Shown here: one piece after another, positions 52,641 to 62,321 of the stretch
How the letters are laid out: every line of letters begins with the position of its first letter
Numbering within the stretch: the first letter of the stretch is position 1
NCBI RefSeq assembly: GCF_028993615.1
Contig: NZ_CP118632.1
Location: 2,046,001 to 2,110,000, forward strand
Length of the DNA: 64,000 bases
Direction: 5' to 3'
Source of the DNA: Herbaspirillum sp. WKF16
GTDB taxonomy: Bacteria > Pseudomonadota > Gammaproteobacteria > Burkholderiales > Burkholderiaceae_D
Translations under genes and position numbers: made by a program
Notes under the pieces: model-generated
Seen by the model: only the letters and a program-made list of their open reading frames with translations
Told to the model about the DNA's origin: nothing
Databases searched by the model: none

Positions 52641-53927
52641 ATGAGTTTTCAACAAGGTCTGAGCGGACTGAACGGCGCAGCGAAGAGCCTGGATGTCATC
52701 GGTAATAACGTGGCCAACGCCAGCACGGTCGGCTTCAAGCAATCGCAGACGCAGTTCGCCGACATGTACGCGAACTCGATGAACCGTTCCGGCAACTCGC
52801 CGGTCGGCATCGGCGTGACCGTCGCCAACGTGGCCCAGGCGTTCACCCAGGGCAACATCACCTCGACCAACAACCCGCTGGATATCGCCATCAACGGCGA
52901 CGGCTTCTTCCAGCTGGCAGGCAGCGCGACCGACCTGTCGCCCCTGTACGGCCGCAACGGCCAGTTCGAGCTGGACAAGGACGGCTACATCATCAACCCC
53001 AGCATGAACGGCGCCTTCCTGATGGGCTACGCTGCCGGCGTGACCGGCGGCGACCCGGTGCGCCTGCAGATCGATACCTCCGCCATGGCGGCGACGCCGA
53101 CCACCAAGGTCACCACCAAGCTGAACCTGGACTCGCGCGTGGATCCGCCGACCGTCACCCCGTTCGATCCCGCGCAGCCGAATTCGTACACCAGCGCCAC
53201 CGGCATGACCATGTATGACAGCCTGGGCAATCCGTACAGCGTGCAGACCTACTTCGTGAAGAACGCCACGCTGCCGGCCGACCCTGCCGCCACGCCGCCG
53301 CGCGCGACTCCCCAGACCACCTGGGACGTCTATGCGACGATCGACGGCAAGACCGTGGGCACCGGTACGCCGGTGGTGCCGACCAAGCTCGGCTCCATGA
53401 CCTTCGACTCCACCGGTTCGTTGATCGCCGCGCCGACCGTCACCCTGGATACGACCGGCTACACCAAGCTGGGCGGCACCTTCCCGGGCACCATCTCCTA
53501 CAATTTCGTGGGTTCGACCCAGACCGGTTCGGCCTTCGTGCCGCTGGCCGCCAGCCAGGACGGCATGGCGCCGGGCACGCTGTCTTCCTTCTCGGTGGCC
53601 AAGGACGGCACCATCGTCGGTTCCTACAGCAACCAGCAGACCAAGAACCTGGGCAGCGTGGTGCTGGTGAACTTCGCCAACCCGAACGGCCTGCAGCCGC
53701 TGGGCAACAACCTGTACCAGGCCACCGCCGACGCCGGCGTGCCCCTGGTGGGCAAGCCGACCACCGGCACCTTCGGCACGCTGCAGGCGCGCGCGGTGGA
53801 AGACTCCAACGTCGACCTGACCGCTGAACTGGTCAACATGATCGTGGCCCAGCGCGTCTACCAGGCCAACTCGCAAACCATCAAGGTGCAGGATACCGTC
53901 CTGCAGACCCTGGTCAGCCTGCGCTGA
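52641..53927 (+). CDS. flgE: Flagellar hook protein FlgE
   Basis: 428 residues. N-terminal GLSGLNGAAKSLDVIGNNVAN and C-terminal VDLTAELVNMIVAQRVYQAN; central domains form the hook surface. Normal size. A perfect 10-bp hairpin (53968-53990) separates it from flgF. Confidence 0.96.
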   Translation: MSFQQGLSGLNGAAKSLDVIGNNVANASTVGFKQSQTQFADMYANSMNRSGNSPVGIGVTVANVAQAFTQGNITSTNNPLDIAINGDGFFQLAGSATDLSPLYGRNGQFELDKDGYIINPSMNGAFLMGYAAGVTGGDPVRLQIDTSAMAATPTTKVTTKLNLDSRVDPPTVTPFDPAQPNSYTSATGMTMYDSLGNPYSVQTYFVKNATLPADPAATPPRATPQTTWDVYATIDGKTVGTGTPVVPTKLGSMTFDSTGSLIAAPTVTLDTTGYTKLGGTFPGTISYNFVGSTQTGSAFVPLAASQDGMAPGTLSSFSVAKDGTIVGSYSNQQTKNLGSVVLVNFANPNGLQPLGNNLYQATADAGVPLVGKPTTGTFGTLQARAVEDSNVDLTAELVNMIVAQRVYQANSQTIKVQDTVLQTLVSLR

Positions 53928-53967
53928 TCGCATGATGGATGCGTGCCGCAAGGCGCGCATGTTTCAA

Positions 53968-53990
53968 GGCCGCCGGCGTTGCCGGCGGCC
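53968..53990. terminator. Hairpin between flgE and flgF
   Basis: Perfect stem GGCCGCCGGC/GCCGGCGGCC with GTT loop, followed by GGTTTC only. With no T tract it is more likely a pausing, attenuating or mRNA-stabilising structure than a full terminator. Confidence 0.5.
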
Positions 53991-54037
53991 GGTTTCAATC
54001 AGCAGCGCCGCACCGCGGCGATGCGCAAAGGGGTTTT

Positions 54038-54775
54038 ATGGATCGTTTGGTCTATACCGCGATGTCTGGCGCCAAGCACACGATGGAGCAGCAGGCTACC
54101 GCCAGCAACAACCTGGCCAATGCCACGACGACGGGTTTCCGCGCCCAGCTCAATACGTTCCGCTCGGCGCCGGTGAAGGGGGAGGGGCTGGCTACGCGCG
54201 CGTTCGTGGTGGATTCCACCGCGGGCAATGACTTTTCGCAGGGGCCGCTCCAGGACACTGGCCGCGCGCTCGACGTGGCGGTGCAAGGACGCGGCTGGAT
54301 TGCCGTGCAGAGCGCCGATGGCGGCGAAGCCTACACGCGCAACGGCAGCTTCAAGATCAACGAGAACGGCATCCTGCAGACCCAGTCCGGCCAGACCGTG
54401 ATGGGCGACGGCGGCCCGATCACCATCCCGCCCGACACCACGGTGGCCATCGCCGCCGACGGCACGGTGTCGTCGATCCCGACCAACGGCATTCCCAACG
54501 CAGTCAACGTGCTTGGCCGCATCAAGCTGGTCAATCCCGACGACAAGAACATGAAGCGCGGCGACGACGGCATGTTCCGCACCATCACCGGCGCGGCCCA
54601 GCCTGACGCCAACGTGCGCCTGGCCAGCGGTGCGCTCGAAGGCAGCAACGTGAACGTGGTGGAGGCGATGGTCAACATGATCAACCTGTCGCGCCAGTTC
54701 GAAATGAACATGAAGATGATCCAGACTGCCCAGGACGACGCCACCAAGGCGACCCAGATCCTGTCGCTGTCCTGA
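54038..54775 (+). CDS. flgF: Rod protein FlgF
   Basis: 245 residues from the ATG at 54038 (MDRLVYTAMSG). N-terminal rod motif QQATASNNLANATT and C-terminal VVEAMVNMINLSRQFEMNMK. An upstream in-frame ATG at 53939 would read through the hairpin and is not used. Confidence 0.94.
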   Translation: MDRLVYTAMSGAKHTMEQQATASNNLANATTTGFRAQLNTFRSAPVKGEGLATRAFVVDSTAGNDFSQGPLQDTGRALDVAVQGRGWIAVQSADGGEAYTRNGSFKINENGILQTQSGQTVMGDGGPITIPPDTTVAIAADGTVSSIPTNGIPNAVNVLGRIKLVNPDDKNMKRGDDGMFRTITGAAQPDANVRLASGALEGSNVNVVEAMVNMINLSRQFEMNMKMIQTAQDDATKATQILSLS

Positions 54776-54806
54776 TTGATGTGACCGCCGATTACCGGAG
54801 AAATAG

Positions 54807-55589
54807 ATGATTCGTTCCCTTTGGATTTCCAAGACCGGCCTGGATGCGCAACAGACGCAGCTGGACGTGATTTCGAACAACCTGGCCAACGTCAGCACCA
54901 ACGGCTTCAAGCGTTCGCGCGCGGTGTTCGAGGACCTGTTGTACCAGACCGTGCGCCAGCCCGGCGCGCAGTCCTCGCAGCAGACCCAGCTGCCATCGGG
55001 CCTGCAGATCGGCACCGGCGTGCGTCCGGTGGCGACCGAGCGCATCTTCACCCAGGGCAACGTCAACCAGACCAATAACGACAAGGATCTGGCGATCCAG
55101 GGCGCTGGCTTCTTCCAGATCCTGCTGCCGGACGGCACTACCGCCTACACCCGCGACGGCGCCTTCCAGACCGACAGCCAGGGCCAGCTGGTGACTTCCA
55201 GCGGCTACACCCTGCAGCCGCCGATCACCGTGCCGCTCAACACCACCAAGCTGAGCGTGGGCCGCGACGGCACCGTGTCGATCATGCAGGCCGGCTCGAC
55301 CGCGACCACCCAGATCGGCACCATCCAGGTGGCCACCTTCATCAACCCGGCCGGCCTGGAAAGCCGCGGCGAGAACCTGTACGTGGAAACCGCGGCCTCC
55401 GGCACGCCCAACCCGAACACGCCGGGCACCAACGGCGCCGGCGCGCTGTGGCAGGGCTATGTGGAAACCTCCAACGTCAACGTGGTGGAAGAGCTGGTCA
55501 ACATGATCCAGACCCAGCGCGCCTACGAAATCAACAGCAAGGCCATCACCACCTCGGATCAGATGCTGGCCAAGCTGTCGCAGCTGTAA
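54807..55589 (+). CDS. flgG: Distal rod protein FlgG
   Basis: 260 residues (the family length). N-terminal [20 protein letters not shown] and C-terminal [19 protein letters not shown]. Preceded by GGAG. Confidence 0.96.
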   Translation: MIRSLWISKTGLDAQQTQLDVISNNLANVSTNGFKRSRAVFEDLLYQTVRQPGAQSSQQTQLPSGLQIGTGVRPVATERIFTQGNVNQTNNDKDLAIQGAGFFQILLPDGTTAYTRDGAFQTDSQGQLVTSSGYTLQPPITVPLNTTKLSVGRDGTVSIMQAGSTATTQIGTIQVATFINPAGLESRGENLYVETAASGTPNPNTPGTNGAGALWQGYVETSNVNVVEELVNMIQTQRAYEINSKAITTSDQMLAKLSQL

Positions 55590-55653
55590 TCGGGTGGTTC
55601 AAGTAGTTGAATTTGTTGTGCGCAGTGTGCGTGTGAAGAAGGACGAGGCAGAT

Positions 55654-56313
55654 ATGAACAGCTTGCTGAAACTGGCCGCCATCGCGGTTGCATTCGCCAT
55701 CGGCGGTTGCACCACGGTGCCCGATACCATCGTGACGGGCCCCACCACGGCGCGCCCGCAGCCGGCTTCGTATGCGCCACCGACTTCCGGCGCGATTTTC
55801 CAGTCGGCGGCTTATCGTCCGTTGCTGGAAGATCGCCGCGCGCGCCTGGTCGGCGATACGATCACCATCGTGATCAACGAGAAGACCAGCGCCGGCAAAT
55901 CGGCCGGCAGCTCCGCCAGCAAGACCGGCACCGTGGCTTCGCCGGCGCCGACCATCTTCGGGACGAGCATCAAGGAACTGTCCGCCAGCGGCACCTCGTC
56001 CAACAAGTTTGAAGACAAGGGCGCCACCACCTCCAGCAACACCTTCACCGGCACCATCGGCGTGACCGTGGTCGAGGTGCTGCCCAACGGCAACCTGGTG
56101 GTCAGCGGCGAGAAGCAGGTCGCGCTGGACAAGGGCGTGGAATACGTGCGCTTCTCGGGCACCGTCAGCCCCGACAATATTCAAACCGGCAATACCGTGT
56201 CGTCCACCCTGGTGGCGGACGCCAAGGTCGAGTACCGCACCAACACCCGGGTCGACATGGCTGATTTCATGTCCTCGCTGGGACGTTTCTTCTTCAGCGT
56301 TTCTCCTTTCTGA
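55654..56313 (+). CDS. flgH: L-ring lipoprotein FlgH
   Basis: 219 residues from the ATG at 55654. Lipobox IGGC (Cys19). Body with LVGDTITIVINEKTSAGKSA and FSGTVSPDNIQ. It forms the outer-membrane ring. Confidence 0.95.
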   Translation: MNSLLKLAAIAVAFAIGGCTTVPDTIVTGPTTARPQPASYAPPTSGAIFQSAAYRPLLEDRRARLVGDTITIVINEKTSAGKSAGSSASKTGTVASPAPTIFGTSIKELSASGTSSNKFEDKGATTSSNTFTGTIGVTVVEVLPNGNLVVSGEKQVALDKGVEYVRFSGTVSPDNIQTGNTVSSTLVADAKVEYRTNTRVDMADFMSSLGRFFFSVSPF

Positions 56314-56328
56314 TGGAGTGGCAGTTCA

Positions 56329-57483
56329 ATGTTTAGGAAAGGATTTACCGCGATGGACATGATGCATTTGACGCGCAAGGCGCTGGCAGCCGCGGCTGCG
56401 GCCGGGCTGTGCCTGGTGGCGGCCGTGCCGGCCCACGCGGAACGCCTGAAGGACCTCGCCAGCATCCAGGGCGTGCGTCAGAACCAGCTGGTCGGCTACG
56501 GTCTCGTGGTCGGCCTCGACGGCAGCGGTGACCAGACCACCCAGACTCCGTTTACCGTGCAGAGCGTGATCAGCATGCTGCAGCAGCTGGGCGTGAACGT
56601 GCCGACCGGCACCAGCAGCAACATGCAGCTGAAGAACGTCGCCGCGGCGATGGTGACGGCGACCCTGCCGGCCTTCGCCCAGCCCGGACAACTGATCGAC
56701 GTGACCGTGTCCTCCATCGGCAACGCCAAGAGCATCCGCGGCGGCACGCTGCTGATGGCGCCGCTGAAAGGCGCCGACGGCCAGATCTACGCGATTGCCC
56801 AGGGCAACATCGTGGTGGGCGGCGCAGGCGCATCGGCCGCCGGCAGCAGCACGACGATCAACCAGCTGTCGGCCGGCCGGATTTCAGGCGGCGCCACCGT
56901 GGAACGCTCCGTGCCCAGCGCACTGGGCGGCGGCGAGATGGTCATGCTGGAACTCAACGACAACGATTTCTCGACCGCCAGCCGCGTGGTGGATGCGGTC
57001 AACAAGCGTTTCGGCATGGACACCGCCGTGGCGCAGGACGGCCGCGTGATCCGTATCCGCGCGCCGATTTCCAGCGGCGACCGCGTGGCCTTCCTGGGCG
57101 CGCTGGAGAACGTGGATGTGACGCCGGGCAAGCTGGCCGCCAAGGTCATTTTGAACGCCCGTACCGGCTCGGTGGTGATGAACCAGAGCGTGATGCTGGA
57201 CACCTGCGCGGTCTCGCACGGCAACCTGTCGGTGGTGATCCAGGCCGACAACGCCGTCTCCCAGCCCAATGCGCTTGCCGGCGGCAATACCGCCGCGGTG
57301 CAGAACGCGCAGATCTCGATCAACAAGGAACCCGGCAAGGTCATGCTGCTCAAGGGCGGCGCATCGCTGTCCGACGTGGTGAAGGCGCTCAATGCCATCG
57401 GCGCGACCCCGCAAGACTTGCTGGCCATCCTGCAGGCGATGAAGGCGGCCGGTTCGCTGCGCGCAGAACTTGAAGTGATTTAA
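56329..57483 (+). CDS. flgI: P-ring protein FlgI
   Basis: 384 residues from 56329, or 376 from the ATG at 56353, which has the stronger AGGAAAGGA. Signal peptide ending PAHA, then ERLKDLASIQGVRQNQLVGY. Forms the periplasmic ring around the rod. Confidence 0.95.
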   Translation: MFRKGFTAMDMMHLTRKALAAAAAAGLCLVAAVPAHAERLKDLASIQGVRQNQLVGYGLVVGLDGSGDQTTQTPFTVQSVISMLQQLGVNVPTGTSSNMQLKNVAAAMVTATLPAFAQPGQLIDVTVSSIGNAKSIRGGTLLMAPLKGADGQIYAIAQGNIVVGGAGASAAGSSTTINQLSAGRISGGATVERSVPSALGGGEMVMLELNDNDFSTASRVVDAVNKRFGMDTAVAQDGRVIRIRAPISSGDRVAFLGALENVDVTPGKLAAKVILNARTGSVVMNQSVMLDTCAVSHGNLSVVIQADNAVSQPNALAGGNTAAVQNAQISINKEPGKVMLLKGGASLSDVVKALNAIGATPQDLLAILQAMKAAGSLRAELEVI

Positions 57484-57560
57484 ACGAGGCGAGTCAGCTG
57501 GCCGGGCCGTTGCCAACGGTCCGGATCAACAAACAACCGATCTCTCATCCAAGGTATTCC

Positions 57561-58529
57561 ATGCTCAACAAGATCAACCCATCCAATCCGACCGAGAGTC
57601 TGGCCGTCGATGCGAATGGGCTGAACAGCCTGCGTGAAGCTGCGCGCCAGAACGGCGGCTCGCCGGAGGCGATCAAAGGCGCGGCCAAGCAGTTCGAAGC
57701 CATGTTCCTGAACATGGTGATGAAGAGCATGCGCGACGCCACGCCGCAGAACGGCCCGTTCGACAACGAGTCGACCAAGATGTTTACGTCGATGCTGGAC
57801 CAGCAGATGAGCCAGAACCTGGCCCAGCGCGGCATCGGCCTGGCCGATGTGCTGACGCGCCAGCTGTCGGCCTCGCTGCCCAAGAAGTTGCCGGACGCCC
57901 AGGATCTGGACGCGCAACAGGGCGACGATGGATTGCCGATGGGCATTCCCCTGGTCAAGGACATGAGCGAAGCCGATCGGGCCAAGTTCATCCAGAGCTT
58001 CGCCAGCCAGCAAGCGGCCGACAGCACCGACCAGGACGGCCGCAACAAGCGCCGCAATCCCAACAAGCCGGCGCACGTGGAAGCCTTCCAGAACCGCCTG
58101 CAGGCCGATGCCGAGATCGCCAGCAAGATGACCGGCATCCCCGCCAAGTTCATGCTGGCCCAGGCCGCGCTGGAAACCGGCTGGGGCAAGAAGGAAATCA
58201 TCACCCGCGACGGTCGCTCGGCGCACAACCTGTTCGGCATCAAGGCCACCGGCAACTGGACGGGCAAGGTTGTCGAAGCGACCACGATCGAATACATCAA
58301 CGGCAAGCCGCAAAAGCGCGTGGAGAAATTCCGCGCCTACGATTCCTACGCCGACGCCTTCAAGGATTACGCCAATTTGCTCAAGAGCAATCCGCGTTAC
58401 GAGAAGGTGCTGGCCAGCGCCCAGGACGCGCACGGGTTCGCCTACGGCCTGCAGCGCGCGGGCTATGCGACCGACCCGCACTACGCCGAGAAGCTCTCGC
58501 GCATCATTCGCCAATCCCTGTCGGCATAA
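57561..58529 (+). CDS. flgJ: Rod cap and peptidoglycan hydrolase FlgJ
   Basis: 322 residues from the ATG at 57561 (AAGG, 6-nt spacing). N-terminal rod-cap part (about 40-110: AAKQFEAMFLNMVMKSMRDA) and C-terminal glucosaminidase domain (about 175-322) with catalytic-type E205 in AQAALETGWGKKEI. Opens the murein layer for the rod. Confidence 0.95.
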   Translation: MLNKINPSNPTESLAVDANGLNSLREAARQNGGSPEAIKGAAKQFEAMFLNMVMKSMRDATPQNGPFDNESTKMFTSMLDQQMSQNLAQRGIGLADVLTRQLSASLPKKLPDAQDLDAQQGDDGLPMGIPLVKDMSEADRAKFIQSFASQQAADSTDQDGRNKRRNPNKPAHVEAFQNRLQADAEIASKMTGIPAKFMLAQAALETGWGKKEIITRDGRSAHNLFGIKATGNWTGKVVEATTIEYINGKPQKRVEKFRAYDSYADAFKDYANLLKSNPRYEKVLASAQDAHGFAYGLQRAGYATDPHYAEKLSRIIRQSLSA

Positions 58530-58582
58530 CACGCCGCAAAGCTGAGCCGTTCCGACCGGAAACAAATCCGGTTCGCATCGTC

Positions 58583-58609
58583 TAAAGTTTTTGTAAAGCG
58601 TGCCGTTGA
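58583..58609 (+). promoter_or_regulatory. Sigma-28 promoter of flgKL
   Basis: TAAA (58583-58586), exactly 15 nt, GCCGTTGA (58602-58609; 6 of 8 to GCCGATAA). It lies 42 bp before the flgK start, in the 121-bp gap after flgJ. Agrees with flgK and flgL as late genes. Confidence 0.7.
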
Positions 58610-58650
58610 CTTGGGTATTCCGCTAAAAGCTTTTAGGACGACGACCTAGC

Positions 58651-60969
58651 ATGGCAACAAACATCTTCAGCATCGGACAGAGCGCGTTGCAGGCGGCCAT
58701 GGCAGCGCAGGCCACCACCAGCCACAACCTTGCGAACGCCCTGACCCCGGGTTACAACCGCCAGGTTGTCGTGCAGAGCAGCGCCGGCGGCATCAACTAC
58801 GGCTACGGTTTCGTCGGCCAGGGCACCCAGGTCGCCGAGATCAAGCGCGTCTACAACGATTTCCTGGTCAAGCAGCAGCTGGCCTCGCAGACCAGCGCCA
58901 GCTCGCTGGACTCCTACTATTCGCAAATTTCGCAGCTCGACAACTTGCTGGCCGACAAGGATGCCGGCCTGTCGCCCGCGCTGCAGGACTTCTTCAAGTC
59001 GATCCAGAACTTTGCGTCCACTCCCAATACCGATGCGTCGCGTCAATCGGTGCTGTCTGGCGCCTCGACCCTGGTGGCCCGCTTCCAGGCGCTGAACGAC
59101 CAGATGGCGCAGAGCCGCACCAGCGTCAACACCCAGATCACCTCGACCGTCGACAGCCTGAATTCGTATTCGGCCCAGCTGGCCGAGCTCAACAAGGCCA
59201 TCGTCAAGGCGCAGGGCGCCGGCGGCGGCCAGGCTCCTAACGACTTGCTGGACCAGCGCGACCAGGTGGTCGCCAACATCAACAAGCTCGCCAAGGTCAC
59301 CACGGTGGCGCAGGACAACGGCTCGATGAGCGTGTTCATCGGTTCCGGCCAGCCGCTGGTGATCGGCGAGCAGGTCACCACGCTGGTTGCTGCGCCCTCG
59401 GCCGACGACGTCTCGCGCCTGCAGATCGGTTACTCGGTTGCCGGCGGCAAGACCGCGATCATCCCGGACAATTTCTTCTACGACGGCGGCAGCCTGGGCG
59501 GCCTGCTGAAATACCGCAGCGAAACGCTGGATTCGGCGCAGAATACGCTGGGCCGCATCGCCACCGTGCTGGGCAGCACCTTCAACGACCAGCAAAAGCT
59601 CGGCCTGGACCAGAACGGCACGCCGGGCACGGATTTCTTCAACGTCGCTCCTCCGGTGGTGCTTCCGAAATCGACCAACACCGGTTCGGGTCCGATGTCG
59701 GCCACCATCACCAATGCCTCTGCATTGACGACCAGCGACTACACGCTGTCGTACGACGGCACCAACTACACGCTGACCCGTCTTTCCGACAACACCAAGA
59801 CCACCGTGGCCGGAACGGCCTTCCCGCTGACGGTCGATGGCGTGACCTATTCGGATGGCGGCACGCCCACGCCCGGCGCCCCGACCATGGCGGCCGGCGA
59901 CAGCTTCAAGATCCAGCCGACCATCAACGGCGCGGCCAGCCTGTCGCTGGCAATCAACAACACGCAACTGATTGCGGCCGCAGCGCCGATCACGACGTCG
60001 GGCAATGCCACCAGCGCGGTCAACGCCAGCACGCCGGCGGCCAATACCGGCAGCGGCGTGATTTCCAATACTTCGCTGGATCCGAAGACCTTCGTACAAG
60101 GATCGTCGGTGTCGTTCGCCACCTCGGTCGTCGCAGGTACTCCGCCTCAGCTGCAGCTGGCCGCTACCTGGGCCAACGCCACCCCGGCTCCGGATGTGAC
60201 CGTCACCTATCCTGACGGCACGGTCTCCACCGTGTCGGGCAACACGCCGTTCAACTACCAGACCGGCGCGGTGATCAGCAGCGGCGGCGTGAGCTTCACA
60301 TTGACCGGCACCCCGGCTACGGGCGACCAATTCAATTTTGCGCCGGTAGCGGCCAATCAGGGCACGGCCAGCATCAGCGCTGGTTCGGTTGACAAGAATT
60401 ACCTGGCGACGCCGTTGACGGCGCCATTGACGCTGAAATACCAGACCACGCCGGCGGTCGGCTTCGCGGTTTCGCCCGCGACCACCGCTCCCGTGACGGT
60501 CACGCACAAGGACGGCACGACCGCGACCATTGCCGCCGGCGCGCCGCTCACCTATACCGCCGGCGACACGTACACGTACCAGGGCATGTCGTTCTCGATC
60601 ACCGGCCAGCCGTCGGCGGGCGATCAGTTCACCATCGCGCCCAATACCAACGCCACGTCCGACAACCGCAACGCCCAGTTGCTGGCCGGGCTGCAGACCA
60701 AGAACACCATCGGCAACACCAGCTACCAGGGTTCGTACTCGCAGCTGGTCGCCACGATCGGCAACAAGACCAACGAGATCAACGTCACCAACACCGCCGA
60801 GAAGGCGCGGCTGGAGGCGATCACGACCGAGGTACAGTCCGAGTCGGGCGTGAGCCAGGATGAAGAACTGGCCAACATGATCAAGAACCAGCAGCAATAC
60901 CAGGCTGCGGCGAAGGTCATCCAGGCTGCCAGCGACATGCTCAACGTGCTGTTCCAAGTGATCAGCTGA
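58651..60969 (+). CDS. flgK: Hook-associated protein 1 FlgK (enlarged)
   Basis: 772 residues, longer than the roughly 550 usual for E. coli-type FlgK. N-terminal SALQAAMAAQATTSHNLANALTPGYNRQ and C-terminal ELANMIKNQQQYQAAAKVIQ are conserved. The extra length is in a Thr/Ala/Gly-rich central region (about 340-680) with three divergent repeats around a DGT... GDxFxxxP pattern (near 59740-59920, 60190-60360, 60490-60650). Surface-exposed, so fast-changing is plausible. Confidence 0.93.
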   Translation: MATNIFSIGQSALQAAMAAQATTSHNLANALTPGYNRQVVVQSSAGGINYGYGFVGQGTQVAEIKRVYNDFLVKQQLASQTSASSLDSYYSQISQLDNLLADKDAGLSPALQDFFKSIQNFASTPNTDASRQSVLSGASTLVARFQALNDQMAQSRTSVNTQITSTVDSLNSYSAQLAELNKAIVKAQGAGGGQAPNDLLDQRDQVVANINKLAKVTTVAQDNGSMSVFIGSGQPLVIGEQVTTLVAAPSADDVSRLQIGYSVAGGKTAIIPDNFFYDGGSLGGLLKYRSETLDSAQNTLGRIATVLGSTFNDQQKLGLDQNGTPGTDFFNVAPPVVLPKSTNTGSGPMSATITNASALTTSDYTLSYDGTNYTLTRLSDNTKTTVAGTAFPLTVDGVTYSDGGTPTPGAPTMAAGDSFKIQPTINGAASLSLAINNTQLIAAAAPITTSGNATSAVNASTPAANTGSGVISNTSLDPKTFVQGSSVSFATSVVAGTPPQLQLAATWANATPAPDVTVTYPDGTVSTVSGNTPFNYQTGAVISSGGVSFTLTGTPATGDQFNFAPVAANQGTASISAGSVDKNYLATPLTAPLTLKYQTTPAVGFAVSPATTAPVTVTHKDGTTATIAAGAPLTYTAGDTYTYQGMSFSITGQPSAGDQFTIAPNTNATSDNRNAQLLAGLQTKNTIGNTSYQGSYSQLVATIGNKTNEINVTNTAEKARLEAITTEVQSESGVSQDEELANMIKNQQQYQAAAKVIQAASDMLNVLFQVIS

Positions 60970-60990
60970 AAGTTTTAGAGGAAGACCGAC

Positions 60991-62124
60991 ATGCGTATTA
61001 GCACTCAGATGTTGTATCAGATCAGCACCGGCGATCTGACCAGCATGCAGGGCTCGATCCTGAAGCTGAACCAACAAGTGACCGCGGGCCAGAACGTGCT
61101 GGTGCCGTCCGACGATCCGGTGGCCTCGGCGCGCGCGCTGGACCTGGACCAGAGCCAGAAGCTGAACAAGCAGTACGCGACCAATCGCGAAAACGCCAAC
61201 AGCTCGCTGGCGCAGGTACAAGGCACGCTGACCAGCCTGACCGACATGCTGACCAAGCTGAAGTCCGACGTCATCAAGTCGGGCAACCAATCGTTCAGCA
61301 ATGCCGAGCGCGCCAACCTGGCTTCCGAGCTGAAGGGCAACTTCCAGGAAGTGCTGGGCTACGCCAACGCCACCGATGGCCAGGGCAACTACCTGTTCAG
61401 CGGCTTCAAGAGCACCACCCAGCCGTTCACGCAGGATGGCAACGGCAATATCGTCTACAACGGCGACCAGGGCGCGATGACCCTGCAGGTGGACTCCTCG
61501 CGCACGATGGAGATCAGCGCCTCCGGCCAGAGCATCTTCCAGGGCAATGGCCAGGACGTGTTCCAGACCATGAACAACCTGATCAACGTGCTGTCCGTGC
61601 CGGTGACCGAAGCCGCCAACGAGGCGGACGTGACCGCCGCGAACAATTTCGAATATCCCGCAGGTTCGACCCAATACCCGATCCGCGACTACAAGACCGC
61701 GCAGGCCACGCTGGATGCGATGGATCCGAAGGATCCGAACTATTCGACCCAGTTCGCGGCCACCGCCGCGGCCAAGCTCAAGTCGGACGCTGCGGATGCC
61801 GCCCGTACCCCGGTGCAGGGCAGCCAGGCGGCGCTGACGCGCAAGCTGGCCTCCTTCGGCGGCCAGGTCGACGCCATGATCGACAACGTCGGCACCGTCA
61901 ACGCATCGGTCGGCGCGCGCCAGAACGAACTGGACAGCCTTGACGCCGCCGGCACCGTCAAGGACCAGGGCTACACCGCGACCATCAACGATCTGCTGGG
62001 CCGCAATCTGTCGGACACCAGCGCCAAGATCAGCGAACTGACGCTGCAGCAGACTTACCTGGCGGCCGCGCAGAAGGTGTTCGTGTCCACCAGCAGCCTG
62101 TCGCTGCTGAACTACCTGAAGTAA
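60991..62124 (+). CDS. flgL: Hook-associated protein 3 FlgL
   Basis: 377 residues. Flagellin-like N-terminus (MRISTQMLYQISTGDLTSMQGS, LVPSDDPVASARAL) and C-terminus (LTLQQTYLAAAQKVFVSTSSLSLLNYLK). Joins hook and filament with FlgK. Followed by a strong terminator. Confidence 0.95.
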   Translation: MRISTQMLYQISTGDLTSMQGSILKLNQQVTAGQNVLVPSDDPVASARALDLDQSQKLNKQYATNRENANSSLAQVQGTLTSLTDMLTKLKSDVIKSGNQSFSNAERANLASELKGNFQEVLGYANATDGQGNYLFSGFKSTTQPFTQDGNGNIVYNGDQGAMTLQVDSSRTMEISASGQSIFQGNGQDVFQTMNNLINVLSVPVTEAANEADVTAANNFEYPAGSTQYPIRDYKTAQATLDAMDPKDPNYSTQFAATAAAKLKSDAADAARTPVQGSQAALTRKLASFGGQVDAMIDNVGTVNASVGARQNELDSLDAAGTVKDQGYTATINDLLGRNLSDTSAKISELTLQQTYLAAAQKVFVSTSSLSLLNYLK

Positions 62125-62163
62125 TCGATCCGGCCGTTGCCGCTACATGGCGGCGCCGCGATG

Positions 62164-62195
62164 AAAAAAAGGCGAACCTCGGTTCGCCTTTTTTA
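62164..62195. terminator. Bidirectional terminator after flgL
   Basis: AAAAAAAGGCGAACC/GGTTCGCCTTTTTT stem with TC loop between convergent flgL and fliR. 62196-62321 has no further gene. Confidence 0.85.
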
Positions 62196-62321
62196 TTGCT
62201 GGCCGGCAGGGCACGCGACGCTGTTGGCCACCTGCGGCCCCACATCTCCCGCTTGCGCCAGGCCGGCCGACGGCACGCGCGCGTTGCCGCTCAGGGCGAA
62301 GTTGCGCTATCTGGAATGCGG

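Noticed and set aside
58633..61674. Very long minus-strand open frame opposite flgK/flgL
   Set aside because: It mirrors high-G+C codon bias of two clear flagellar genes and has no recognisable domain or ribosome-binding site.
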